Part shown: piece after piece, positions 17,984 through 26,709 of the stretch
How the letters are laid out: each line of letters starts with the position of its first letter
How positions within the stretch are numbered: position 1 is the first letter of the stretch
Notes under the pieces: generated by a model
What the model was told of the DNA's origin: nothing
What the model saw: the letters and a program-made list of their open reading frames with translations, nothing else
Databases searched by the model: none
Translations under genes and position numbers: made by a program
NCBI RefSeq assembly: GCF_019970045.1
Contig: NZ_JAHXYI010000004.1
Coordinates: forward strand, 62,001-126,000
Length of the DNA: 64,000 bases
Reading direction: 5' to 3'
Origin: Chryseobacterium sp. GVT01B
GTDB lineage: Bacteria > Bacteroidota > Bacteroidia > Flavobacteriales > Weeksellaceae

Positions 17984-19228
17984 TTACCATTTCCAGATCT
18001 GAGGCTCATCTTTCCAGATCAGCAGTCTGAACTCTTCATAATGTTTCCCATTGCCGATGGTGTGGGTATCTCTGTGTCCTTTTTCTAGTTTTAATTTGTG
18101 TAAAATACCTGAGTGTGCTGCTACCCAAAGGGTTTCTTCATCATCAGAAAATGCTATTCCTGTAATGGTAGAACCGAGAAAGTATCTCCAAAGCTGATTT
18201 CCATTCTTATCAAAAGCTTTGATATAGCCGTAAGCGTCTCCCAGAATATAATAATCTTTTATAGCAACTCCTTCGTATACTCTCATTTCTTCATCAATGA
18301 AAGTAAAGTCTTCACTTTCTGTATATGCTTCAATATCAGCTCCTACATATTGATCGGCATTGATTCCGATGGTAATTCCGTTGTAAAAGTGGCAGGAATT
18401 TGTAATCAGCTGGCTGTCATCTTTTGCAAAAAGACAAAAATGTGGATAAGATGATTGAGGTCCTATAGATCCTAAAGTATTACCCTCATGATCTAATATT
18501 CTGTGATCATAGCACTGATCTCCTACTACGATATAAGAATTGTCGTTGGAAAGTGCTGCATTTTCCATATCAATCTGAGAGCTCCAGTCTTCTTCATTAT
18601 CTTCATTGATGGGGTGGATGAGCTTTTTTTCAGTATTTGAAACCAGGAAAATTCCGTCTGAGGAAACAATCACAACTTTGCTTCCATCATTGAAAGGGTA
18701 TAAATCCGTAATCCCAAAATCTGGATTTTCATCCAGTTCAAATTCATTGATGAGGTCTCCATTCCAGCCTTTGTATAAAGATATTTTATGAGAATATACA
18801 ATGGCGAAAATGTTTTCCCGTTTGGATTTCCCGATGGCTCGAATATTTTCATCAAGTGGTGTGACGGTATCTTTATCAAGGAGATAAGCCTGTCTTTTTT
18901 CATATGATGTGCCTGTCAGGAAAACAATTCTTTCCTCAGAAATAAAGTGCATATGCTCAATATTCTGAGCTTTATTTTCCATTAAAGGAATGATAGGTGC
19001 ATGAGCAGGCGGGAAATGTTCTCTGAAATTTTCTGTATCTCCGTTTTTATTGGCGGCTTTAAGCAGTTCAAAAACTTCGCGGGCTATATTGGCTCTTTTA
19101 TCTTCAGGTTCTTCACCTTTCCAGTTTTCCCAGCCATTTTTTTCACCAAACTCAACCATTTCATTGATGTCTTTTGCATAGCGTTCTCCTTCTGAGAACC
19201 ATTCTTTTTGGATTGTAGTGTTGTACAT
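17984..19228 (-). CDS. Beta-propeller-like hypothetical protein
   Basis: A 414-residue protein with no signal peptide. The first 100 residues are charged and helical; the rest shows repeated four-strand blades typical of WD40/quinoprotein-like propellers (for example GSKVVIVSSDGIFLVSNTEK and ITGIAFSDDEETLWVAAHSG). No catalytic motif is visible. It is the last gene before the oriC candidate and contains one perfect DnaA box (18441-18449). Function unknown. Confidence 0.75.
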   Translation of the reverse strand: MYNTTIQKEWFSEGERYAKDINEMVEFGEKNGWENWKGEEPEDKRANIAREVFELLKAANKNGDTENFREHFPPAHAPIIPLMENKAQNIEHMHFISEERIVFLTGTSYEKRQAYLLDKDTVTPLDENIRAIGKSKRENIFAIVYSHKISLYKGWNGDLINEFELDENPDFGITDLYPFNDGSKVVIVSSDGIFLVSNTEKKLIHPINEDNEEDWSSQIDMENAALSNDNSYIVVGDQCYDHRILDHEGNTLGSIGPQSSYPHFCLFAKDDSQLITNSCHFYNGITIGINADQYVGADIEAYTESEDFTFIDEEMRVYEGVAIKDYYILGDAYGYIKAFDKNGNQLWRYFLGSTITGIAFSDDEETLWVAAHSGILHKLKLEKGHRDTHTIGNGKHYEEFRLLIWKDEPQIWKW

Positions 19229-19348
19229 TGAATTTTTTTATGTTAAAATTTTATTGAAAAATGAGGTTATATTCCTTACCAACTAACTTACAAAAAATCT
19301 AATAATCAGGTTTGATAAAACAATTCTGGTTATTGGAGAAATTCGTTT

Positions 19349-19689
19349 TGTGGATAGCTTCTGGTACTAAAATAATGCCTGCGAACAATAAGATCAAAAA
19401 ATGTGGATAAGTTATCCACAGAACTTATCCACATGATTTTTTATTTCTGAAATTTTTAAAAAAAATAATATTAATTTAAATCATTTATTTTCAAAATGTT
19501 AGGCTGTTTGTTTTCCTGGATAAAAAACTTATCCATACTTTATCCACAGCTGTAATTAGGATGTTGAAAAGTTATCCACAAATATTTAAAAGTGTGGATA
19601 ACCGATTTTATTCATGTAACTATTTTAAAATCAATTATTTTTGAAATAGTTCTTTACTCTTTTGAAATTTCATGTCAGACTTATCCACA
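19349..19689. other. oriC: Candidate chromosomal replication origin (oriC) with DnaA box cluster
   Basis: Seven perfect DnaA boxes (TTATCCACA or its complement) lie in 288 bases: 19402-19410 (-), 19412-19420 (+), 19425-19433 (+), 19540-19548 (+), 19572-19580 (+), 19593-19601 (-) and 19681-19689 (+). Near matches are at 19349-19357 and 19529-19537. The first two form the exact inverted repeat TGTGGATAAGTTATCCACA. An almost pure A/T stretch at about 19434-19500 is a good candidate unwinding element. Two more perfect boxes lie in the flanking genes (18441-18449, 20125-20133). dnaA is not in the window, which is common in Bacteroidota. The gap 19229-19701 contains no gene. Confidence 0.82.
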
Positions 19690-19701
19690 AAATGGATGGC
19701 A

Positions 19702-20205
19702 TTATTGCTTATCCTTATAAATATTCCAGAAGTTGAAATCCGTCATAGGAGCATCCGTTATTCCGATATTTCGTCCCATTGTTACGATTTGCCCTCTGTG
19801 ATAAGTCCCGTGGAGAATGGCATGCTGAATGTATTCATATTTTGAAAAATCACACTGAAACCATTGAGATTCTATTTTTACATTTTTTGTAAGGTCATCT
19901 TCAGAGAGACTCTCCACATAATCTACCAGCTTTTGTGAATTGTTTTTAATCGCATTGAAAACATCTTCTTTGTCTGTGGTTTCTGTAGTTTTAGTAAAAT
20001 CAAAATCATTTTTTTCAGAAATGTGGCTCCACCAGTATTCCTGAGTCTGCCAGATATGGTGTAAGGTTTTTAGGATAGTCGGAAAACTTGAAATTGTTTC
20101 CTGATTCAGTTGTTCGTCAGACTTTGTGGATAACCAGTCAATATATTTGTTGACTACCCAATTGTTGTACTGTACGCTTTTGTTGACTAATGCTTTTAAG
20201 CTCAT
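19702..20205 (-). CDS. DinB family protein
   Basis: A 167-residue four-helix-bundle protein of the DinB/DUF664 type. The expected metal-binding histidines are seen in LKTLHHIWQTQEYWW (about residue 49) and in the C-terminal HGTYHRGQIV (HxxxH). Family members are putative metal-dependent hydrolases or bacillithiol/mycothiol-dependent transferases; the reaction here is unknown. It borders the oriC candidate and is followed toward the right by the tautomerase-like gene on the same strand. Confidence 0.85.
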   Translation of the reverse strand: MSLKALVNKSVQYNNWVVNKYIDWLSTKSDEQLNQETISSFPTILKTLHHIWQTQEYWWSHISEKNDFDFTKTTETTDKEDVFNAIKNNSQKLVDYVESLSEDDLTKNVKIESQWFQCDFSKYEYIQHAILHGTYHRGQIVTMGRNIGITDAPMTDFNFWNIYKDKQ

Positions 20206-20237
20206 AATATTAGTATTTAGTTGGTGTAATAAGAAAA

Positions 20238-20621
20238 TTATAATCCGAAATGTCTGTCTTTATCTATATTTTCGGGATTAATGAGTGCTTTGTTGCTGTA
20301 TGTTGCGGCTTCAAAATCATTGATATTTACAGAAAGAAATGAAACATCAGTGAGTAATTTAGAAAGTCTGGTGCTGATCTGCCTGGAAAGATGTGCTTTT
20401 TGTTCAGTAGTACGGCCTCCCATAATATATCCGAAGACATGCAGAAAATTTTTTTTGCCTGTTCCTAATCTGTAATACTGATAAGGCTGAAGCCTCACTT
20501 TGATATCATTGGGAGCAAACAGACCTGTTGCGTCAGCTGTTTCATAAACGGCATCCATTAATTCTTCGGGCGTTCTCAACTGAAGAATATCCTGTGAACA
20601 ATCTATAATAAAATGAGGCAT
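20238..20621 (-). CDS. 5-carboxymethyl-2-hydroxymuconate isomerase-like tautomerase
   Basis: A 127-residue protein of the tautomerase superfamily, CHMI (HpaF) group. It begins MPHFIIDCS, exposing Pro-1 after removal of Met, the catalytic base in the family. The pattern DIKVRLQPYQYY and LHVFGYIMGGRTTEQK agrees with CHMI. The rest of the homoprotocatechuate pathway is not in the window, so the physiological substrate is uncertain. It lies 32 bases upstream of the DinB-like gene on the same strand, probably in one transcript. Confidence 0.85.
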   Translation of the reverse strand: MPHFIIDCSQDILQLRTPEELMDAVYETADATGLFAPNDIKVRLQPYQYYRLGTGKKNFLHVFGYIMGGRTTEQKAHLSRQISTRLSKLLTDVSFLSVNINDFEAATYSNKALINPENIDKDRHFGL

Positions 20622-20687
20622 AGATTATATTTTGCGGTTTGATTTTGTGTGAGATAAAAATAATAAAAAATATCAATGGATATTTAA

Positions 20688-20717
20688 AATAAAAACCGCC
20701 CTATTTTTAGAGCGGTT
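20688..20717 (-). terminator. Rho-independent terminator of the serine hydrolase gene
   Basis: A 9-bp stem (20694-20702 with 20709-20717, one G-U pair in the minus-strand RNA), 6-base loop, followed in the minus direction by a T run (plus-strand A run). Confidence 0.75.
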
Positions 20718-20754
20718 GAAAAATATGTATTTTTTACTATGTAAATGCCGATTT

Positions 20755-22365
20755 TTATTGAACTGTTTTTTTGATGCTGAACTGTGGTTTTACAGTATTG
20801 GTCATATCGAGAACAATATCATAAGCACCTTCTTCATTGATTGGAAAATCATAGGCATCAAAGGCGATGCTTTTATTGTCATTATTCAACCCGAGGCTGT
20901 ATCCCCAGTCATTATTCAATCTGAATTTTAAATTGCCTTTATTCAGTTTATAGTTTTTAAGAAAATAAATATTAGGGGTTTCAGGATTTGTCTGCAGTGG
21001 AATATCTTTTCCATCCCAGCCGTTAGGAGTAGCATTTCCGATAATTCCCCATGTAGGATTATTGGTATTTCTCTTTGCTGTTTTCACAGTTCCATCCCAA
21101 AAATGAATGACAACACTATCTATTTTCCCGTTTTGATCAGGTTTAAATGTACAGGTAAATTTTTCATCCAGTTGAAATGATGTTTTGCTTAATGGCAGCA
21201 AGGCATTTCTAGGATAACTGCCTTCTTTAAAAATCAGTTTCCCATCAGCACTGTTTATATAAAAGTTTGAATTTTCAGTGGAATAAACCCCATCCAGTTT
21301 TTTTAAATCCTCTGTACTCACTTTTGCAATTGTTGGAATAGTATAAGGTTTATTGTAAAGTATTTTTTCTACCAGAGGAAAAATAAAATCTGTGTGTGAA
21401 AGCTCTGAATTTGAAATGACAATCACACAAATATCGTCCTCCAGAATTCTGTAATACCTGCTTCTGTAGCCAGGCCCGCCACCATCATGGCCTATCCTTT
21501 TTTTGTCAAAAACAGTCGAAATCTGAAAACCTAATCCATAATGATCTTTAAGATAAGGAGTAAAAGCTCTATCTATCGTTTCTTTTTTCAGGATGGTATA
21601 ATTCTTTAGTGCTTCATTGAACTTAAAAAGATCTTCAACGGTAGAATACATGGCTCCTGCACCAAAAGGATGATCGGTTTTGAAACGTAATGCTTCGTTT
21701 GACCTATTATCGGATAAAAACTCATACCCCAACGCTTTATTTTCATCTGTAACGTTATTGAAGTTGAATCCACTGTGATTCATTTTCAATGGCTTTAGTA
21801 TATTATTTTCTATCACTGTATCATAATTCAGACCTGTCACTTTTTTAATGATATAGCCGAGAATATAATATCCTGAATTGGAGTAATCCCAATCTTTACC
21901 AGGTGAAAAATTCAATGGTTTTGCGGAAATATACTTTAAAAATGTTTCTTCATCTATAGTATACTCAGAGTTTGTGTCATTGGGAATTCCTGATGTATGC
22001 GAAAGCAGGTTGGCTATAGTGATGCTGTCTCCTTTCGGAAAGTCAGGATAATATTTTGAAAGTTTGTCATTCAAAGATAATTTTCCCTGCTCTTCTAACT
22101 GAAAAAGAACGGTTGCAGTGAACATTTTTGTGGTAGAGAAAACACGATAAAGGCTGTTATTGGTGTTTTTAAGTTTTTTAGGGGCATTTCTATAACCGTA
22201 ACTTTTTTCAAAAATAACTTTTCCTCTTTCGGCAATGAGAACAGAACCGCTGAACAAACCGGCTTTTTCATATGTGGAGAATAATTGTTCCAGTTTTTCT
22301 GATTTCTGAGAAAAAAGTGGACTGGCTGCAAGCAATATTATAATGCAGGTTAAAATAGACTTCAT
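20755..22365 (-). CDS. Serine hydrolase, class C beta-lactamase-like
   Basis: From the ATG at 22365 the product has 536 residues with a signal peptide (MKSILTCIIILLAASPLFSQ); an upstream GTG at 22386 is possible but less likely. The N-terminal domain carries the class C/DD-peptidase motifs: SxxK in VFSTTKMF (about residue 84), YxN in WDYSNSGYYI, and HDGGG near residue 290. A long C-terminal extension (about 330-536) is beta-rich. This type acts on peptidoglycan, D-amino acid peptides or esters in the periplasm; resistance activity is not implied. It ends at a terminator. Confidence 0.88.
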   Translation of the reverse strand: MKSILTCIIILLAASPLFSQKSEKLEQLFSTYEKAGLFSGSVLIAERGKVIFEKSYGYRNAPKKLKNTNNSLYRVFSTTKMFTATVLFQLEEQGKLSLNDKLSKYYPDFPKGDSITIANLLSHTSGIPNDTNSEYTIDEETFLKYISAKPLNFSPGKDWDYSNSGYYILGYIIKKVTGLNYDTVIENNILKPLKMNHSGFNFNNVTDENKALGYEFLSDNRSNEALRFKTDHPFGAGAMYSTVEDLFKFNEALKNYTILKKETIDRAFTPYLKDHYGLGFQISTVFDKKRIGHDGGGPGYRSRYYRILEDDICVIVISNSELSHTDFIFPLVEKILYNKPYTIPTIAKVSTEDLKKLDGVYSTENSNFYINSADGKLIFKEGSYPRNALLPLSKTSFQLDEKFTCTFKPDQNGKIDSVVIHFWDGTVKTAKRNTNNPTWGIIGNATPNGWDGKDIPLQTNPETPNIYFLKNYKLNKGNLKFRLNNDWGYSLGLNNDNKSIAFDAYDFPINEEGAYDIVLDMTNTVKPQFSIKKTVQ

Positions 22366-22444
22366 TGATTTTTTTAAATAAGACACTTTTAAGTGTGATA
22401 ATATTACATGGCCAACGAACTATATTATGCAAAAAATTAAAAAT

Positions 22445-23236
22445 TTATTTAATATTTTCAGTAGTTACAGATTCAAAAGGAATTTGTTGATCTTCGATAA
22501 GTTTATTTTTAAATTTTTCAGCGTAGGTATGAGCAAATTTTTCTTTTTCACTTTTTGAAATCCGAAAATAAAAATCCATTTTCTTCTCCTGTGCATCATA
22601 GTCTATATCATCATTTATATTGCCCCCAGGTCTCTCAACAATATCTAAATAATGAACATAATGCCCGAACTCGTGAGGCAAAGTTCTGTAAAGTTGAGTA
22701 TTTCTAGCTGTTTCAGGTATGAGTTCTGCAATAAAGTTTCTTTTTGTTTCAGTGAAAATATGTCCATCTGCTTTTAATCTTTCGAATTCCTGCTGATCTT
22801 CAATTGTTTGCTTTTTAGACCATAATAATTGCTTTTCTGTGTCAATTGCATCCAGGATAATGGCTGGATAATAGTCGCCTTCGAAATCATAGCTGTAAAT
22901 CAATCTTCCCCAAACGGGTGAAAGAATTTCTTCTTTTCGTTTTGGCTGCCGTAGAATAATAAACTTTAATTCTCCATAATCTTTGACCGGAATTTGTTCT
23001 ATAATTCTTTGAATATCATTTACTGAACAAGGATGGGTTGAGTTTTTACGAGTTTTTTCAATCACAAATATAAATTCATGATTGTTGATGATTCGGATCT
23101 CTTTTTGGTAATCAGTAAGTTTTTCATAAAACGATTTCAAATTACCGTAAGGTGAAGAAATAGTCAATTTATTATCCTGACCATAACCTTGATTTTTAGT
23201 TCCAATATTTTTATTTCTACGTGTTGGATTATACAT
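22445..23236 (-). CDS. Putative zinc metallopeptidase-like protein (HEFGH)
   Basis: A 263-residue protein without a signal peptide. The motif HEFGHYVHYLD gives the HExxH zinc-binding signature at about residue 190, and a later KEKFAHTYAEKF could supply a third ligand. The N-terminal half does not match any family that I recognise. It is the last gene of a three-gene set with two membrane proteins (23238-24273); the gap to the next is one base. Whether it is a housekeeping protease, a toxin-like effector or an inactive remnant is open. Confidence 0.72.
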   Translation of the reverse strand: MYNPTRRNKNIGTKNQGYGQDNKLTISSPYGNLKSFYEKLTDYQKEIRIINNHEFIFVIEKTRKNSTHPCSVNDIQRIIEQIPVKDYGELKFIILRQPKRKEEILSPVWGRLIYSYDFEGDYYPAIILDAIDTEKQLLWSKKQTIEDQQEFERLKADGHIFTETKRNFIAELIPETARNTQLYRTLPHEFGHYVHYLDIVERPGGNINDDIDYDAQEKKMDFYFRISKSEKEKFAHTYAEKFKNKLIEDQQIPFESVTTENIK

Positions 23237-23237
23237 T

Positions 23238-23792
23238 TTAATACCAAATTCTTTTTAATTCACCTGCAATTTCATCCGCTTTATCTTTGGTGAGCCAGTC
23301 TACAATTCTTGTTTCGGTTTCTTTTTGTATGAGAATAACGGAATAGGTTGAACCACTTATTGAAAAATGGTAGCGGACTCCCAATTGATGTCTTTCTATT
23401 TTAAAATCTTTCGTTTCAAAACGGTCTGTTTCTTTTTTCAGATAGGTTTTGGGACTTGTGAATAATTTGTTTTTATATTCTATGGTCAAAGTTTCGGGAT
23501 CAATGGTAAGAACTGTTTTTCCAAAATTATTCCACAACCAGATATAGAGAAAGAAAATAAAAAGGCAGATTATAATTGCAGTTATAGAAGATAAACTGGT
23601 GAGTGCAAAAAAATCATCATACTGCAGGAGCCCAAGAATGATGATGATAAACCCCATCAAAGACAAAAAAATTAAGCCAATACTTGTGATAAAAGCAGTT
23701 AGCCAATTGGTTTTGTTTTTTATTTCAATAATCGTTGGTCTGTCTGATTGATTACTGTGGAGGTTTTCTTTCATACAACTTTGTTTTTTCAA
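23238..23792 (-). CDS. Hypothetical membrane protein, PH-domain-like
   Basis: A 184-residue protein with two hydrophobic segments (about residues 33-56 and 66-90) and a C-terminal beta-rich domain starting LTIDPETLTIEYKNK, a layout reminiscent of bacterial PH-domain membrane proteins. It overlaps the preceding gene by 41 bases; an internal ATG at 23774 (MKENLHSN) would shorten the overlap to 23 bases. The metallopeptidase-like gene follows after one base. Function unknown. Confidence 0.7.
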   Translation of the reverse strand: MKKQSCMKENLHSNQSDRPTIIEIKNKTNWLTAFITSIGLIFLSLMGFIIIILGLLQYDDFFALTSLSSITAIIICLFIFFLYIWLWNNFGKTVLTIDPETLTIEYKNKLFTSPKTYLKKETDRFETKDFKIERHQLGVRYHFSISGSTYSVILIQKETETRIVDWLTKDKADEIAGELKRIWY

Positions 23793-24273
23793 GACCGAAA
23801 TTATTTATCTCCATAAGTGAATCTTCTTCCCAGTCCGGAAGATAGTTGTAAAGTTGATCGGTAAGCTTTACGATTCCAGGTGTCACACTATAATCGAATT
23901 CATAGCTTTTTCTATCGGTAATAATTTCCAGCCCGGATTGTTTTCTTTCACTGAATGGAGATGGAATACGGAAAGAATATATTGAAATAATTTCATCCCA
24001 TTGTATAAACTCTGTTGTATTTTTTTGTTTAAAGTAAAATCCGTCGTTTGTGTATTGAAAAATTCCGTCATCATTATGCAGCCTGTCCATTTCTTTTTCA
24101 ACAGAATCATAATCCTCTTTTTCAACAGGAGAATAAAGTTTTGCTACCGAAAATATGATCACAACAAAACACAGAAAAATAACAGCAAATGTAATTTTTT
24201 TATCGTCAAAAATAGGATAGTTGTAAAGGGTCAGGATTAAGATAAGACAAGTGGCCGCAATTATTTTTTTCAT
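23752..24273 (-). CDS. Hypothetical membrane protein
   Basis: A 173-residue protein with two short N-terminal hydrophobic segments (about residues 2-17 and 28-47) and a cytoplasmic-type beta-rich domain (FYFKQKNTTEFIQWDEIISIYSF). It resembles the domain layout of its downstream neighbour, so the two may form a pair of paralogous membrane proteins. First gene of the 24273-22445 cluster. No family recognised. Confidence 0.7.
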   Translation of the reverse strand: MKKIIAATCLILILTLYNYPIFDDKKITFAVIFLCFVVIIFSVAKLYSPVEKEDYDSVEKEMDRLHNDDGIFQYTNDGFYFKQKNTTEFIQWDEIISIYSFRIPSPFSERKQSGLEIITDRKSYEFDYSVTPGIVKLTDQLYNYLPDWEEDSLMEINNFGLEKTKLYERKPPQ

Positions 24274-24292
24274 GGTTACAGATGGGGTAGTT

Positions 24293-24667
24293 TTATTTTT
24301 TGCTCTTTAGCTGAAAAACATTTCCTTCAGGATCGGTTCCGTCACAGAGCCAGAAAGGGTAGTTTTCAAAAGTTTTGATCTCTCTCATCTGGATATTTTT
24401 TGAGACCAGTACATTTCTTGCAGATTCTATGTCAATGTCAATTTCAAAAACGAGTTTGGTATTGTTGTCGAAGAGATATCCCGCTTCAATGTTTTCAAGA
24501 TATTGATCTCCGATTTTATGGAGTCCGATATGAACACCTCCGGCATCAAGCAAAACCCAGATTGGATCTTCCTCAATCACTTTCAGATTAAAATGTTCCA
24601 CATAAAAGTTCCTTAGCAGTTGAACATTTTTTACATAGAGAATAATAGTTCCAAGCTGAGCATTCAT
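24293..24667 (-). CDS. VOC family protein (glyoxalase/bleomycin-resistance fold)
   Basis: A 124-residue single VOC domain: the start GTIILYVKNVQLLRNFYVEHFNLKV, the HIGLHKI strand with a possible metal His, and the end WLCDGTDPEGNVFQLKSKK are typical. VOC proteins bind a divalent metal and act as glyoxalases, dioxygenases or drug-binding proteins; nothing here selects among these. It lies 18 bases downstream of the reductase gene on the same strand, so they are likely co-transcribed. Confidence 0.88.
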   Translation of the reverse strand: MNAQLGTIILYVKNVQLLRNFYVEHFNLKVIEEDPIWVLLDAGGVHIGLHKIGDQYLENIEAGYLFDNNTKLVFEIDIDIESARNVLVSKNIQMREIKTFENYPFWLCDGTDPEGNVFQLKSKK

Positions 24668-24685
24668 GTCTTGACTGTTTTAAGG

Positions 24686-25225
24686 CTAAGCCTCGTAAAT
24701 AAGTTGCACTACTCCTGATCTGAAAACATTGGTTTTGACCAGTTTTAGATTTAATCTTTCCTTTAAATCTTCAAAAAGAGGTTTCCCTTTTCCTAAAGCA
24801 ATCGGATGAACAGATATTCTGTAGGTATCAATAAGATTGTGCTGAATGAATGTTTTGATAAGGCTCGCTCCTCCATATAGCCAGATATCTTTTCCGTCCT
24901 GATTTTTTATTTCTGAAACTTTTTCCACAATATCAGAACTGATAAAAACGGCATTTTCATCTTCTCTGTTTTGACTGGAAAACACAAATTTATTTTTTGA
25001 ATGAACAGCTTTCCAAAGTTTTTGTTCTTCCGGGCCTGCATTTTCTTCCGGCTGATAATTTCCCCATGCATCATAGCTTACTCTTCCGTAGAAAATAGTG
25101 TCTATCCCTGCCAGAAATCCATCAAAATCCATATCATCATCCATGATACACCAATCTGTTTCTCCATTGGGGCCTTCAATAAATCCATCTAAAGTAGTGG
25201 CCAGGTCTAATATTACTTTTTTCAT
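24686..25225 (-). CDS. Dihydrofolate reductase family protein (RibD C-terminal type)
   Basis: A 179-residue protein of the RibD-C/DHFR-like family (YyaP/YwjB group). The start KVILDLATTLDGFIEGPNGETDW, the central TIFYGRVSYDAW and the NADPH-binding IWLYGGASLIKTFIQH are family hallmarks. These stand-alone proteins probably reduce a pterin- or pyrimidine-like substrate, but their role is unknown. It is followed by the VOC gene. Confidence 0.88.
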   Translation of the reverse strand: MKKVILDLATTLDGFIEGPNGETDWCIMDDDMDFDGFLAGIDTIFYGRVSYDAWGNYQPEENAGPEEQKLWKAVHSKNKFVFSSQNREDENAVFISSDIVEKVSEIKNQDGKDIWLYGGASLIKTFIQHNLIDTYRISVHPIALGKGKPLFEDLKERLNLKLVKTNVFRSGVVQLIYEA

Positions 25226-25272
25226 TTTTATTTATTAGTGATTTTCAGAACAAATATATTGCTTTCTATTCT

Positions 25273-25515
25273 TCACAGAATGATAACAAATTCTGTAGTG
25301 TCAAATTTAAGGTTTACTTTGAGAAGTTCCATCAAATCTTTTCCGCCAATAATCACAGCTGAAGTTTCATCTAATGGATTTGAATAAGGCCCGTAATCGT
25401 AAAAAATAGAATCTTTATTTTTTGTGATAATAATTCCTGCATTACTATTATAGGTATCTAGTTTCAATTGGTTCCAATCTTTAGGAGCCTGAAAGCTAAA
25501 GCTGCGAAAATCCAT
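25273..25515 (-). CDS. Short hypothetical protein, possible gene fragment
   Basis: An 80-residue frame (MDFRSFSFQAPKDWNQLKLDTY...) with a compact beta-rich composition and no signal peptide. The piece reads like the middle of a longer secreted or lipoprotein family in which FxxPxxW and GGKDL blocks follow an N-terminal signal; if so this is a remnant that has lost its front and back. I cannot decide between a small intact gene and a fragment. The 25516-25722 gap holds only a terminator. Confidence 0.5.
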   Translation of the reverse strand: MDFRSFSFQAPKDWNQLKLDTYNSNAGIIITKNKDSIFYDYGPYSNPLDETSAVIIGGKDLMELLKVNLKFDTTEFVIIL

Positions 25516-25671
25516 TGATTTTGTTTTTGAGAATTTTTGGAACAGCTCAATAGAGTAAAATTATACTAAAGTATAGACCGTATTTTTTCAATGCTAATGC
25601 TTTTTATGATTATATCCAGATCTACATATAAATGTTAGAGAATTTTAGAATGGGAAGTCATTTTTAAGAAT

Positions 25672-25699
25672 AAAAAACCGTTCTGAAAAACAGAACGGT
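25672..25699 (-). terminator. Rho-independent terminator of the SPOR-like gene
   Basis: A perfect 9-bp stem (ACCGTTCTG 25677-25685 with 25691-25699), a five-base loop, and in the minus direction a T run of six. Confidence 0.85.
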
Positions 25700-25722
25700 A
25701 TGGAAATTTATCTGAACATTTG

Positions 25723-26511
25723 TTATTTACAGATCAAACAGTCATCGCCTCTTTCAATTGTATTGCACCAGGTAGCTTTTCTGACAATATATGACATGGG
25801 ATTAACTTCATTTCTGACCTTTTCTAACTGTGATTCTGCTTCAGTTTTTGAAAAATATCCCATCAGAACCGTCCTGTATGAACCACCTTTTTTTATAATA
25901 GTTGAATTGTGATTGATCTTAATAGCTTTGTCAAGGTTGATATTGGCCCCGCCTATATCATTGTTACCTGCTGCGATAATAAACCATTCTGCATTGTTGC
26001 TTGATAAAGGGGTTTCAAATAATTCTACTTTTCTTTTGTTTTCATCAATTTGTTTTATTTGTTTGGGAGTTAAGTTACCTTTGAGAGTGTCCTGTTTTAA
26101 ATTACTACTTGCTTCTACATAGTCATCATATTCCTTTTTAATGGTATCATAGTAATTGGTCCATGATTTTTTCATTTCACCGCTTGGGGCCACTATGGAA
26201 AGGTATTTTGCAAGCTGAAGTCTTACCAATGGTTTTTCTTCATTTTTAACATCGTTTACGTACTTATCAAAATATTGAAGTTCTTTAATATCCTGATCCC
26301 TCTCTTTAAAGAGATCCGTTACAATTAAAGTGACAGTACTGATAGCAAGAGTTATGATCACCCATTTAAAGTAGTTTAAAAAGTTCTCAAGCTTATCAGG
26401 GGCCAGAGTTCCTTTTTTTATCAGATAATACACTATAAAAATAGACAGTAAACCTATCACAATAAAGAAAAGATACAGATAGAATGAAACGGTTCCGGTG
26501 TTTGATAACAT
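25723..26511 (-). CDS. Hypothetical membrane protein with C-terminal SPOR-like region
   Basis: A 262-residue protein with two N-terminal hydrophobic segments (about residues 8-30 and 48-66), a charged helical middle, and a C-terminal region YRTVLMGYFSKTEAESQLEKVR that resembles a SPOR-type repeat (aromatic strand, FxxxxEAxxxLxxV). The end carries three cysteines in a short stretch (WCNTIERGDDCLICK), which could bind metal or form disulfides. Function unknown; the SPOR similarity is my reading of the pattern. Confidence 0.65.
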   Translation of the reverse strand: MLSNTGTVSFYLYLFFIVIGLLSIFIVYYLIKKGTLAPDKLENFLNYFKWVIITLAISTVTLIVTDLFKERDQDIKELQYFDKYVNDVKNEEKPLVRLQLAKYLSIVAPSGEMKKSWTNYYDTIKKEYDDYVEASSNLKQDTLKGNLTPKQIKQIDENKRKVELFETPLSSNNAEWFIIAAGNNDIGGANINLDKAIKINHNSTIIKKGGSYRTVLMGYFSKTEAESQLEKVRNEVNPMSYIVRKATWCNTIERGDDCLICK

Positions 26512-26627
26512 GGTATGAGTTTTTATGGTTAGTAAATTTTCTGATTATGTTTTGTTTCAAACATTCAATAATCAAAGTTACCAAGCATAAGTGTACCTGT
26601 CAATAACCCTTTTGTGGTAGATTATAT

Positions 26628-26658
26628 AAAAACCATTCTGGTTTTCAGAATGGTTTTT
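26628..26658 (-). terminator. Rho-independent terminator of the DUF2461 gene
   Basis: A 13-bp stem (26628-26640 with 26646-26658) and five-base loop; the stem arm ends in a run of T in the minus-strand RNA. It lies about 50 bases downstream of the DUF2461 stop. Confidence 0.82.
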
Positions 26659-26709
26659 GATGAACTTGTTTTCAGTTCTTTATTTTTTTGATAACTGTTG
26701 ATTCTCCAT

